29,369 nt of DNA, from positions 1 to 29,369 of the forward strand of contig CAKRNE010000024.1 of assembly GCA_934365945.1 (NCBI GenBank). Direction: 5' to 3'. Numbering within the stretch: position 1 is the stretch's first letter; every line of letters begins with the position of its first letter. Position numbers and translations under genes: made by a program. Under the pieces are notes generated by a model, which saw nothing but the letters and a program-made list of their open reading frames with translations, was not told where the DNA came from and made no database searches. Positions 7,803-14,594 of the stretch are shown here, in pieces. This DNA comes from an uncultured Agathobacter sp. GTDB lineage: Bacteria; Bacillota; Clostridia; Lachnospirales; Lachnospiraceae.

Positions 7803-8874
7803 AGCGGAAGAAATTTTTGCAGAGGCCATAGAAGATAGAAATGTGAAAACAATAAGGCAGGCGAGAGTGCTTTTTGTAATATGTCTTATGGCAGGCATGT
7901 TCATCATATTTGAAAGTGATGACATCTTTAAGTGGGTTACAGTGCTGGCTGTTTATTTTTTTACAGATTCGTTTTATAAGAAATATCTGAGAGTGGAAGC
8001 AAATTTGGCTGATGATATGAGCGGTAATTATATTTATCAGTTTATAGGGCAGCATGCACTTTCGGTGGATTACTATTTTGAAATTATTGCAAAAAAAATC
8101 CGCAAATACAGGATTATTATTTTTGCAGAGTATCTTTTGTGTGCCATATTCTCAGATTCAAAGGCTTATGGATTACTTATTGCCATGTTGAGCGTTGTCG
8201 TAACGTATGCTGCCGCATGGATAAAAAAGAAATATTTTATCTGCCGCCTGGTGGGAAAGCTAAAGCCTGTTGAAATGATATTAACTTTCACAGATAGTTT
8301 TTTAAACATATTCAAATTTCTTCTTATATTGTTGGTCAGCTTTTTGTTTTGCGTGGTGTTTCTGGGAGTAGCAGAGGGCGCAGTGGAACGTGAAATGGTA
8401 AGCGGGCAGATACTTGAACGTTTTATAGGAATACCGGCCTTTTTTGTAATGGTTGTGGCGGGCTTGATTGTGCCATTGGCAGGATATGCTTTTTTTAAAC
8501 CATCAGCCATATTAAATGCTGCCCTAAAGACTGCCATAGTTATAGGAATAGCAGGATTTATCTGTATACTGGCATCTGCAAGACTGTGGTATTATGAAAT
8601 AAACTATACAACGCAGAAAATAACATTGGTTCATTTTAAGGAAAAACAGTATGATTTTTCAGATGTCCAAAGGTACATATGGAAAAGCGGTGATGACGAT
8701 GAGTCCGAAAAAACGCTAGTTTTGTATTTGAAGGATGAAACAGTGCTGGATTTATGCGATGATGGTACATTTAGCAGTGAGCAGGGCGATTTTGAGAAAG
8801 CGCAAAGGCAGACGTGGCCGCTTGGCGAGGAAATTGAGCTGTTTGAGGAAGTTGATTGTCGCACTGTTAGGTGA
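7795..8874 (+). CDS. Integral membrane protein, likely ABC transporter permease
   Basis: A protein of 359 residues. A cytoplasmic N-terminus is followed by about six hydrophobic segments (VLFVICLMAGMFIIF, WVTVLAVYFFT, GLLIAMLSVVVTYAAAW, FKFLLILLVSFLFCVVFLGV, FFVMVVAGLIVPLAGYAFF, AIVIGIAGFICILASARLW). A soluble tail of about 100 residues is rich in Asp and Glu. I cannot assign a named family; the permease role is inferred from its 8-bp overlap with an ABC ATPase gene. The last codons, CRTVR, and the stop fall inside a 24-nt repeat that recurs at 11862-11885, so the C-terminus may have been shaped by that repeat. Confidence 0.75.
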   Translation: MDKAEEIFAEAIEDRNVKTIRQARVLFVICLMAGMFIIFESDDIFKWVTVLAVYFFTDSFYKKYLRVEANLADDMSGNYIYQFIGQHALSVDYYFEIIAKKIRKYRIIIFAEYLLCAIFSDSKAYGLLIAMLSVVVTYAAAWIKKKYFICRLVGKLKPVEMILTFTDSFLNIFKFLLILLVSFLFCVVFLGVAEGAVEREMVSGQILERFIGIPAFFVMVVAGLIVPLAGYAFFKPSAILNAALKTAIVIGIAGFICILASARLWYYEINYTTQKITLVHFKEKQYDFSDVQRYIWKSGDDDESEKTLVLYLKDETVLDLCDDGTFSSEQGDFEKAQRQTWPLGEEIELFEEVDCRTVR

Positions 8875-8884
8875 GAACAGTAAC
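8861..8884 (+). repeat. Short dispersed repeat, copy 1
   Basis: Matches 11862-11885 at 21 of 24 positions. The bases ACTGTT and AACAGT form a small hairpin with a 7-nt loop. It overlaps the stop codon of the membrane-protein gene. Confidence 0.55.
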
Positions 8885-8925
8885 TTGAGGGAAATGACTA
8901 TACATATAACTGTATATATATATAT

Positions 8926-8955
8926 TTGACAAATCAAAGTATAAAGGTATATACT
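8926..8955 (+). promoter_or_regulatory. Promoter with GTATATAC operator for the MFS leader
   Basis: TTGACA (8926-8931), 18 bp, TATACT (8950-8955). GTATATAC (8947-8954) overlaps the -10 in the same register as at the ABC operon promoter. Just upstream, ATATAACTGTATATA (about 8906-8920) also matches the spacer of that promoter. Control by the same GntR repressor is likely. Confidence 0.65.
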
Positions 8956-9030
8956 AGCCGAGTTAAGCCAATTAATCAGGCTTTAAAATAATTATAGTTA
9001 AAATGATGATTTTACGAAAGGAGTGCAACT

Positions 9031-9114
9031 ATGAGCTGGAAAACAACCACACTTCACCTCATGAAAGGTAACTGTTTAGCTGTTTACAGGGATAGTGCGC
9101 TCTTTTTTAGGTAA
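9031..9114 (+). CDS. 27-residue leader peptide of the MFS gene
   Basis: A small reading frame begins with MSWKTTTLHLMKG and ends with DSALFFR. GAAAGGAG (9016-9023) precedes it at ideal spacing. It lies between the promoter and a terminator-like hairpin, and its codons 16-23 overlap sequence that can pair either with its own 3' end or with the leader downstream. This is the layout of ribosome-mediated attenuation in front of antibiotic resistance genes such as tet(M) and erm/mef. The peptide itself is probably not functional apart from stalling. I do not recognise the sequence. Confidence 0.65.
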   Translation: MSWKTTTLHLMKGNCLAVYRDSALFFR

Positions 9115-9218
9115 ACAGCTTAAATAAATTAAGTTAAACTCAAGTTAAAATAAAACTGAAACGCACTATCTCCTGTTCAAAATATTTAAAGACAACTGTT
9201 TTGAAAAGGAGATTTTTT
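9078..9218 (+). promoter_or_regulatory. Transcription attenuator of the MFS gene
   Basis: Three pairings are visible. Hairpin A is AGCTGTTTAC (9078-9087) with GTAAACAGCT (9111-9120). Pairing B is GATAGTGCG (9091-9099) with CGCACTATC (9162-9170). Terminator C is 9168-9182 with 9199-9213, followed by T6. B and C share 9168-9172 and cannot form together. A holds the left arm of B in its loop. A ribosome translating to the stop at 9112 would cover the left arm of B and allow C; a ribosome stalled earlier would free it and disrupt C. Confidence 0.6.
9168..9218 (+). terminator. Intrinsic terminator hairpin covering the MFS ribosome site
   Basis: ATCTCCTGTTCAAAA (9168-9182) pairs with TTTTGAAAAGGAGAT (9199-9213) with one mismatch, then T6 (9213-9218). 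The right arm contains the AAAAGGAG ribosome site of the MFS gene, whose ATG is at 9219, so the structure can block both transcription and translation. Confidence 0.75.
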
Positions 9219-10346
9219 ATGCGTAAATTTAATATTAAAGCACAGATACATAAATTGTACACGCTGACCACAGTAGGATATTTCAGGATAGCAGGGGCTT
9301 CATGGGTTGCACTTCTTGCGCTCAGAGGTTTTTCAATGTTTGAGATAGGAATGTTAGAAAGTATATTTCATATAGTAAGCAGCAGTTTTGAGATACCATC
9401 AGGGGTTGTTGCGGATGTGTTTGGTAGAAAGAAAACCATGGTGCTTGCAAGTCTGGTAAGTCTTATATCGGGACTTTTTATGATACTGTCTAACAATTTC
9501 TGGTCAGTTGCATTTGCTATAGGCTTTAGTGCCTTAAGCTACAATCTCGAATCAGGCACACGTGAAGCTTTGGCATATGATAGTTTAAAATTTGCCGGTC
9601 AGGAGGAAAAATACAATAAATTTGCATCAACTGAAATGATGCTGTATAGGATAACAAGCTCAACGGCTACTTTGTGCGCAGGGTTTGCGCTGTGGCTTGG
9701 TTACAGAAAGGCATATGCATTTGATATTGTATTCAGCCTCATAGCAATAGGAATTGCGTGCAGTCTGCGTGAAGTATCTGTGTCAAATGATGAAAATACA
9801 GATAACAAAGAAAACAATAACCCAAATGCAAATAAAAATGCGAAAATAGGAAACCGGCTCAAAAATGTCATTACAGAAAGCTGGCATTTCATGATTACGA
9901 ATAAAAAGGCCAGAAGTATCATGGCTATAAATGCACTTATAGGGGCGGTTTCAACTTTGGTACTATTCTTTTTACAGGCGAAGCTTCCCCTTGCAGGATT
10001 AAATGATGCGCTGCTTGGACCGGCACTTTTTGTGATGGGACTTGGAGCGGCATTTGGTGCAAAAGCAGCAGGATTTTTTCCAAAATTGAAATATAAAAAA
10101 TACATTATTATCAGTAGTATAGGTGTTATATTTGCATTTGCAATGGTATTTACGGAACTGCCATATATTATGATACTGGGTGGATTTGCGGGCTCTTTTT
10201 TCGATGATTTTATAGAAGTGCGCACGGATATTATACTCAATGAAATGATACCGTCAGAGCAGAGAGCCACACTCATTTCGGTTAATTCATTTATGTTTTC
10301 AATCGTTATGATTGTAATGTCAACACTTATGGGAAGCATTATGTAG
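9219..10346 (+). CDS. MFS efflux transporter
   Basis: A 375-residue, roughly 12-segment major facilitator protein expected to export a drug or toxic compound using the proton gradient. The signature GVVADVFGRKKTMVLAS between segments 2 and 3 is the DxxGRK motif A of the superfamily, preceded by ESIFHIVSSSFEIPSG. The central cytoplasmic loop is very Asn/Asp-rich (about residues 195-215). I chose ATG 9219 over TTG 9201: TTG would lie inside the terminator hairpin, and AAAAGGAG (9204-9211) gives correct spacing for 9219. The attenuator leader suggests induction by a ribosome-targeting antibiotic. That link and the substrate are inferences; it does not match a named Tet or Mef protein that I can recall. 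Confidence 0.85.
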   Translation: MRKFNIKAQIHKLYTLTTVGYFRIAGASWVALLALRGFSMFEIGMLESIFHIVSSSFEIPSGVVADVFGRKKTMVLASLVSLISGLFMILSNNFWSVAFAIGFSALSYNLESGTREALAYDSLKFAGQEEKYNKFASTEMMLYRITSSTATLCAGFALWLGYRKAYAFDIVFSLIAIGIACSLREVSVSNDENTDNKENNNPNANKNAKIGNRLKNVITESWHFMITNKKARSIMAINALIGAVSTLVLFFLQAKLPLAGLNDALLGPALFVMGLGAAFGAKAAGFFPKLKYKKYIIISSIGVIFAFAMVFTELPYIMILGGFAGSFFDDFIEVRTDIILNEMIPSEQRATLISVNSFMFSIVMIVMSTLMGSIM

Positions 10347-10425
10347 CATTATAACCGTTTAAGCTTCACGGATTAAGGCTGTAGTAATTGATTCAGCTTC
10401 TAATATAAACAATTATTAGAATGTA

Positions 10426-10497
10426 GGATTCATATGCACAGCATACCTTCTTCGTGCATACAATAGCATGAAGGAGGTATGTTTGTATTATGAATCC
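10426..10497 (+). promoter_or_regulatory. Long hairpin sequestering the ribosome site and start of the ferritin-like gene
   Basis: Outer stem: GGATTCATA (10426-10434) with TATGAATCC (10489-10497), which contains the ATG. Inner stem: CATACCTTCTTC (10442-10453) with GAAGGAGGTATG (10470-10481, one G-T pair), which contains the AGGAGG ribosome site. It is extended by GTGC/GCAT to an 8-nt loop. The whole translation start is buried. Confidence 0.6.
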
Positions 10498-11746
10498 ATT
10501 TAAAATGAGGCCGGAGAGAACCGGCGATTTATTTGTTGACTGGGAGAAATTCTGGGTAAAACCATATAACAAAAATGAGGTAAATCCGTATACAAGGACG
10601 AGAATCATATTGATGAATGGTACAGAATTTGAAAACGTGTGGTTTTCGCATCAGTTTTCAAGAAGCGTAGGTGATGATGAGCTTAGACGAAAGCTTGCAT
10701 ACATCAGGAAAAGTGAGCAACAGCAGCAGAAAATACTCACACATTTAAAGCCGGCAGATGAGTCGGCATTGGAACACACAATAGGCTACGAGCAGCTTGC
10801 GGTTGACCTGACTGCGCATCTTGCAAAACGAGTAAATGACAAAAATATTAAGTCGGCGCTCGATTTTGCGCTGCTTGAGGACTTTGATCATTTGTACCGC
10901 TATGCAGATTATCTTGATTTTACCACAGGTGAGCATGCAGAGAAGCTGGTCGGAGGCTACACGGAAATCACACCGGGCAGACCGACTATTTCACACCACA
11001 GGCATCCATATGATTCAATACGATATCCGATGACGGATAAATGCCCTGCGACAATGGATGTGCTGGCCGCAAACGTAATCACAGCAGCAGAACAGCAGAC
11101 TATGAACTACTATATGAACACAGCGGCACTTTGGCCTGATGAGATGGGACGCAGGCTTTATCAGGAAATTGGAATGGTCGAGGAACAGCATGTCACACAG
11201 TATGGCAGCCTGTTGAAGCCATGCATGAGCCGCCTTGAAAATCTCCTTGTGCATCAATATGTCGAGTGCTGGCTGTATTGGAGCTGTTATGAAACGGAGA
11301 CAGATACAAGAATACGTGGCATATGGCAGTTTATGTTTGAACAGGAGCTTAAGCATCTGCATATTGCGCTTGAGCTGTTAAGACAGTACGAGAAAAAGGA
11401 TTGGCAGGATGTCATCCCGGACGCTGAATTTCCGGCTCCACTCGTGCTGGAGAGCAATATTGAGTATGTCAGGTGTGTGCTTGGAAGTACGGTAAACGAC
11501 ACAGCATGCCGTGAAAGGTATGTGGATGTAAGAACCAATGCTCCTGAAACATTTATCAGATATCAGCGCCTGGTCAATGACCCGGTAAGAAATGTAATGA
11601 GCCATACCTTTATCGAGGATTATATCCGCAAAAACGGAGAGGATTATCGCTTTGAGGTGGCGCCAAATCCGGTGCCGGAGCTTCGTGACCGCACCAAGGA
11701 TAACATATGTGTGGGCAGACAGCCTCTTTGCAGGAATCGGTATTAG
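10490..11746 (+). CDS. Ferritin-like (diiron-type) domain protein
   Basis: A protein of 418 residues, all helical by appearance, carrying the Glu/His pattern of ferritin-like four-helix bundles: E in IGYEQLAVDL, EDFDH near 130-134, E in ITAAEQQTMNYYM, EEQH at 231-234 and ELKH at 286-289. The two clear ExxH motifs are the usual second-half iron ligands. Known families with this fold store iron or detoxify peroxide and oxygen; which applies here is not visible. It is much longer than rubrerythrin or ferritin and has extra N- and C-terminal regions. The start has AAGGAGG 10 bp upstream inside a long hairpin. The neighbouring ZIP metal transporter is on the same strand but has its own long leader. 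Confidence 0.7.
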   Translation: MNPFKMRPERTGDLFVDWEKFWVKPYNKNEVNPYTRTRIILMNGTEFENVWFSHQFSRSVGDDELRRKLAYIRKSEQQQQKILTHLKPADESALEHTIGYEQLAVDLTAHLAKRVNDKNIKSALDFALLEDFDHLYRYADYLDFTTGEHAEKLVGGYTEITPGRPTISHHRHPYDSIRYPMTDKCPATMDVLAANVITAAEQQTMNYYMNTAALWPDEMGRRLYQEIGMVEEQHVTQYGSLLKPCMSRLENLLVHQYVECWLYWSCYETETDTRIRGIWQFMFEQELKHLHIALELLRQYEKKDWQDVIPDAEFPAPLVLESNIEYVRCVLGSTVNDTACRERYVDVRTNAPETFIRYQRLVNDPVRNVMSHTFIEDYIRKNGEDYRFEVAPNPVPELRDRTKDNICVGRQPLCRNRY

Positions 11747-11758
11747 AAGCTATTTTAT

Positions 11759-11805
11759 ATGCCATCTGTGGCATGTGACACCCGGCCCTGACATTGTGTC
11801 AGGGC
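11759..11805 (+). terminator. Two hairpins after the ferritin-like gene, possible terminator
   Basis: ATGCCA/TGGCAT, then GCCCTGACA (11785-11793) with TGTCAGGGC (11797-11805) and a 3-nt loop. No T run follows, so this may be a transcript-end or stability hairpin and not a classical terminator. Confidence 0.4.
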
Positions 11806-11861
11806 ATTGCTGTGCAAAGAAGTATAATTCGATTGTATCTGGGCTGTAATCGTTGCTGGTC

Positions 11862-11885
11862 ACACTGTTAGGTATGAACAGTAAC
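11862..11885 (+). repeat. Short dispersed repeat, copy 2
   Basis: Matches 8861-8884 at 21 of 24 bases (CACTGTTAGGT, two variable bases, GAACAGTAAC). Here it is wholly intergenic, 23 bp before the -35 of the ZIP leader promoter. Confidence 0.55.
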
Positions 11886-11907
11886 GAGTAAGGCTCACAG
11901 AAGCCGG

Positions 11908-11936
11908 TTGACGAAATTATATAGGTGTATTAAACT
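11908..11936 (+). promoter_or_regulatory. Predicted promoter of the ZIP transporter leader
   Basis: TTGACG (11908-11913), 17 bp, TAAACT (11931-11936). If used, it gives a 5' leader of about 310 nt before the ZIP gene. Confidence 0.5.
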
Positions 11937-11988
11937 GTAATTGGGTTAGACAAGACTAATTACTTACGGCTGTTTTAAATTAAGGGGT

Positions 11989-12002
11989 TTTGAATATTCA
12001 AA
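11989..12002. promoter_or_regulatory. 14-bp perfect palindrome in the ZIP leader, possible operator
   Basis: TTTGAATATTCAAA is its own reverse complement. The TGAATATTCA core resembles operators of ArsR-type metal sensors, but no regulator gene is near, so this is only a candidate. Confidence 0.35.
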
Positions 12003-12070
12003 CTTCCCATATTTTATTTTGTGATACCGGCCTAGCATACAGTGTATTCCTCATAAAAAATATGAAGTCA

Positions 12071-12148
12071 GCCACGGTTATGAATCGGGATAGAATATAA
12101 TAAATCCGATATTTTTTACCGTTTCCAAGAATATTGGAATCCCGTGGC
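12071..12148 (+). ncRNA. Candidate structured leader RNA (three-way junction)
   Basis: Closing stem GCCACGG (12071-12077) with CCGTGGC (12142-12148). Inside it are two hairpins, ATCGG/CCGAT (12084-12088, 12106-12110) and TTCCAA/TTGGAA (12123-12128, 12134-12139), and a T6 run follows at 12155. It does not match a riboswitch class I know. A TATAAT at 12096-12101 in one loop means this could instead be promoter DNA. Confidence 0.3.
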
Positions 12149-12252
12149 AGTTCATATTTTTTCTTCGGAACAACTGTATACTCTCCGGTAAATATAGTTT
12201 TATATATGGGAAGTCTGTGTAAAATAGAAAAACAGCAGAACAGGAGGCAACC

Positions 12253-13032
12253 ATGATTACATCAACCATATTAGGTCTATTAATACCATTTATAGGCACA
12301 TCGCTCGGTGCGGCATGTGTACTTTTTATGATAAATGAGCTTTCCGTAAAAACCACAAAAATGCTCAGTGGCTTTGCAGCAGGCGTAATGATTGCGGCAT
12401 CAGTCTGGAGTCTTCTGATTCCGGCACTTGAACAGTCACAGAGCCTTGGAAAAATGCAGTTCGTCCCGGCAGTAGCAGGTTTTATGCTAGGAATGTTTTT
12501 CCTATTGATACTGGACACGATCACACCGCATATGCATCTCGATAATTCAGTCGAGGGACCAAAGAGCAATTTCAGCAGACAGACAATGATGGTGCTTGCA
12601 GTCACATTACATAATATACCGGAGGGCATGGCAGTCGGAGTGCTCTACGCAAGCTGGATATCAGGAACCACCACCATCACGAGGGCAGCCGCCCTTTCAC
12701 TGGCAATCGGAATAGCCATACAGAACTTCCCGGAGGGCGCAATCATATCCATGCCATTACATAGCACCGGAAGCTCAAAGCTTCGGGCCTTTGTATACGG
12801 AGTATTGTCAGGAATAGTCGAGCCGATAGCCGGGATACTTACAATACTTGCCATCGGAATAATAGAGCCGGTGATGCCGTACCTGCTAAGCTTCGCCGCC
12901 GGAGCCATGATCTATGTAGTCATAGAAGAGCTCGTGCCGGAAATGTCAGAGGGCGGGCACTCAAACCGCGCCACCATAGCATTTATGGTGGGCTTCTGCC
13001 TTATGATGACACTCGATGTGATGCTGGGCTAG
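12253..13032 (+). CDS. ZIP-family metal transporter
   Basis: A 259-residue, eight-segment membrane protein that imports divalent metals such as zinc, iron or manganese. The family hallmark HNIPEGMAVG is at 120-129 in segment 4, and QNFPEGAI at 157-164 in segment 5; their His, Asn and Glu residues form the binuclear metal site. EELVPE near 225-230 is also typical of the bacterial GufA/ZupT branch. The His-containing loop ITPHMHLDNSV (about 90-100) may bind metal. AGGAGG lies 6 bp before the ATG. Its stop is followed directly by the long-hairpin element at 13060-13362. Confidence 0.9.
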   Translation: MITSTILGLLIPFIGTSLGAACVLFMINELSVKTTKMLSGFAAGVMIAASVWSLLIPALEQSQSLGKMQFVPAVAGFMLGMFFLLILDTITPHMHLDNSVEGPKSNFSRQTMMVLAVTLHNIPEGMAVGVLYASWISGTTTITRAAALSLAIGIAIQNFPEGAIISMPLHSTGSSKLRAFVYGVLSGIVEPIAGILTILAIGIIEPVMPYLLSFAAGAMIYVVIEELVPEMSEGGHSNRATIAFMVGFCLMMTLDVMLG

Positions 13033-13059
13033 TCTAAGAGCGAGCCCCGGCAACAGCCG

Positions 13060-13362
13060 GAGGCAAAGCGACAAGAAGGTAAATTGAGCCACAGCGTGAG
13101 GAACCCGGGCGGCAGGCACACACAGGCTCGGGAAGGCGAATAGCGAAGCTGCCTAGATACTGTAGAAATTATGCCCACGAAGCACAGAAATGCCCCGGCA
13201 AGGACGCCGGGGCAAGGAGCTATCGAGCCATGGATGGCGAGTAGCGACGGTTTCGTCAAGCAAAGAAACCCTGCAAGCATAATTTCGTACAGAATCTTGG
13301 CAGCGTAGCGTAGCCCGCCCGAGCCTGTGTGTGCCTGCCGCCCGGGTTCCGTACTATATCCA
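13060..13362 (+). repeat. GC-rich long-hairpin element, copy A
   Basis: Perfect 33-bp inverted arms (13100-13132 and 13318-13350) continue as imperfect pairing to 13174 and 13277, giving arms of about 75 bp. The 102-nt centre holds GCCCCGGC/GCCGGGGC (13192-13199, 13206-13213) and a core around 13221-13243 containing GCCATGGATGGCG. The same core occurs on the minus strand in copy B (24505-24790) with 19 of 23 bases equal. The element is much richer in GC than its surroundings and has no credible gene. Outer bounds are approximate, set where similarity to copy B fades. Confidence 0.75.
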
Positions 13363-13604
13363 ATCCCCTACCCGGCGAGCCCACAATTCAAAGGTGTTGT
13401 GAAAAACTGTGAAAAAAAGGGAAAATCTTCCCAATTCATTTGGAAAATTTTAATAAATCGCAAATAAAAATAAAAAAAATCTAAACATCCCCAAAACGCA
13501 ATATAAAAACTGCACAAAAATAAAAACTGAAATTGTTGAAAATGTATAGAAAGCTAACTAAAAAACGAGTACATTTGCCAGTCAAACAAATTAAAAATGA
13601 AAAG

Positions 13605-13633
13605 TTGACTTTATAAAACGATGTGACTAAAAT
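13605..13633 (+). promoter_or_regulatory. Predicted promoter of the ATP synthase operon
   Basis: TTGACT (13605-13610), 17 bp, TAAAAT (13628-13633), 137 bp before atpB. The stretch 13385-13604 upstream is very AT-rich, with no gene seen. Confidence 0.6.
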
Positions 13634-13769
13634 CAAGTACAACGATAGTTGCTTCTTATTAAATCAAGACCAAACAAACATCAAGGGTCAGACAAAACAT
13701 ATCTTGAGTTATTAAGAAACAATTTGCGTATCAAATTTCATATAGCAAAAAAGAAAGGAGGTAACGCAG

Positions 13770-14456
13770 ATGGATGCTCTGGTAGATGGACTGTTAGAGG
13801 AACTCAATTGTGACGTGGTATTCAAGATACCGATATTCGGAGGCATACCCATATACGAGTCGGTAGTAGTCACATGGATAATAATGGCAGCGGTATTTTT
13901 ACTGTGCTTTTTTCTCGGCAGAAATCTTTCAGTTGAAAATCCCGGACGCAGACAGGTAGCCGTAGAGGCAGGAGTCAAGTTCCTTAATGATTTCTTCAGC
14001 GAGACACTCGGAGAAAAAGGAAAGGATTACATACCATATCTGGCAACAGTAATCATCTATATAGGAATAGCAAACCTGATAGGCTTACTTGGCTTCAAAC
14101 CGCCGACAAAGGATATGAACGTCACCGCGGCACTCGCTGTAATGAGTATAGTTCTTATCGAGGTGGCAGGAATCAGGGCAAAGGGCACCAAAAGGTGGCT
14201 CAAGAGCTTTGCAGAGCCAATGCCGGTAATACTACCTATCAATATCCTTGAGATCTTTATCAAACCATTATCGCTGTGTATGCGATTATTTGGAAACGTC
14301 CTTGGTTCATTTGTAATCATGGAGCTTTTAAAGATGGTCGTCCCGGCAATCGTCCCGGCAGTATTCAGTTGTTATTTTGATATCTTTGACGGACTTATAC
14401 AGGCATATGTATTTGTATTCCTGACAGGACTTTTCATCAAGGAGGCAACCGAGTAG
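13770..14456 (+). CDS. atpB: ATP synthase F0 subunit a
   Basis: A membrane subunit that forms the two half-channels for ions next to the c ring. It has 228 residues and five to six hydrophobic segments. The essential Arg is in SLCMRLFGNVLGSF in the fourth segment, and the last helices (IQAYVFVFLTGLFI) carry the conserved Gln-Ala-Tyr-Val-Phe. AAGGAGG precedes the ATG by 8 bp. It is the first gene of the operon; no atpI is seen upstream. A 138-bp gap with a small hairpin separates it from atpE. Confidence 0.95.
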   Translation: MDALVDGLLEELNCDVVFKIPIFGGIPIYESVVVTWIIMAAVFLLCFFLGRNLSVENPGRRQVAVEAGVKFLNDFFSETLGEKGKDYIPYLATVIIYIGIANLIGLLGFKPPTKDMNVTAALAVMSIVLIEVAGIRAKGTKRWLKSFAEPMPVILPINILEIFIKPLSLCMRLFGNVLGSFVIMELLKMVVPAIVPAVFSCYFDIFDGLIQAYVFVFLTGLFIKEATE

Positions 14457-14502
14457 GAAGACCTGATGAGGCATGAAACACCACATCATTTATTTTCACA
14501 TC

Positions 14503-14531
14503 GTAAGCATGGAAAATGTAACATCGCTTAC
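14503..14531 (+). promoter_or_regulatory. Small hairpin between atpB and atpE
   Basis: GTAAGC (14503-14508) pairs with GCTTAC (14526-14531), with a further ATG/CAT pairing inside. Intercistronic structures before atpE are known to raise c-subunit output in other bacteria; here that is only a possibility. Confidence 0.35.
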
Positions 14532-14594
14532 AAAAAGAAACAAAATAATTGCTAACCAAAAGAAAGCATATAAGCAAGAAAAGGAGAACATATT

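Noticed and set aside
13029..13280. 83-residue minus-strand ORF in the GC-rich element
   Set aside because: It lies in the inverted-repeat element, has no ribosome site, is Cys/Pro-rich and has an odd composition; it is a by-product of the hairpin sequence.
13033..13380. GC-rich region as an rRNA or tRNA gene or a complete insertion sequence
   Set aside because: No tRNA arms, no rRNA signature bases and no transposase frame; the inverted arms and shared core with 24505-24790 explain it better.
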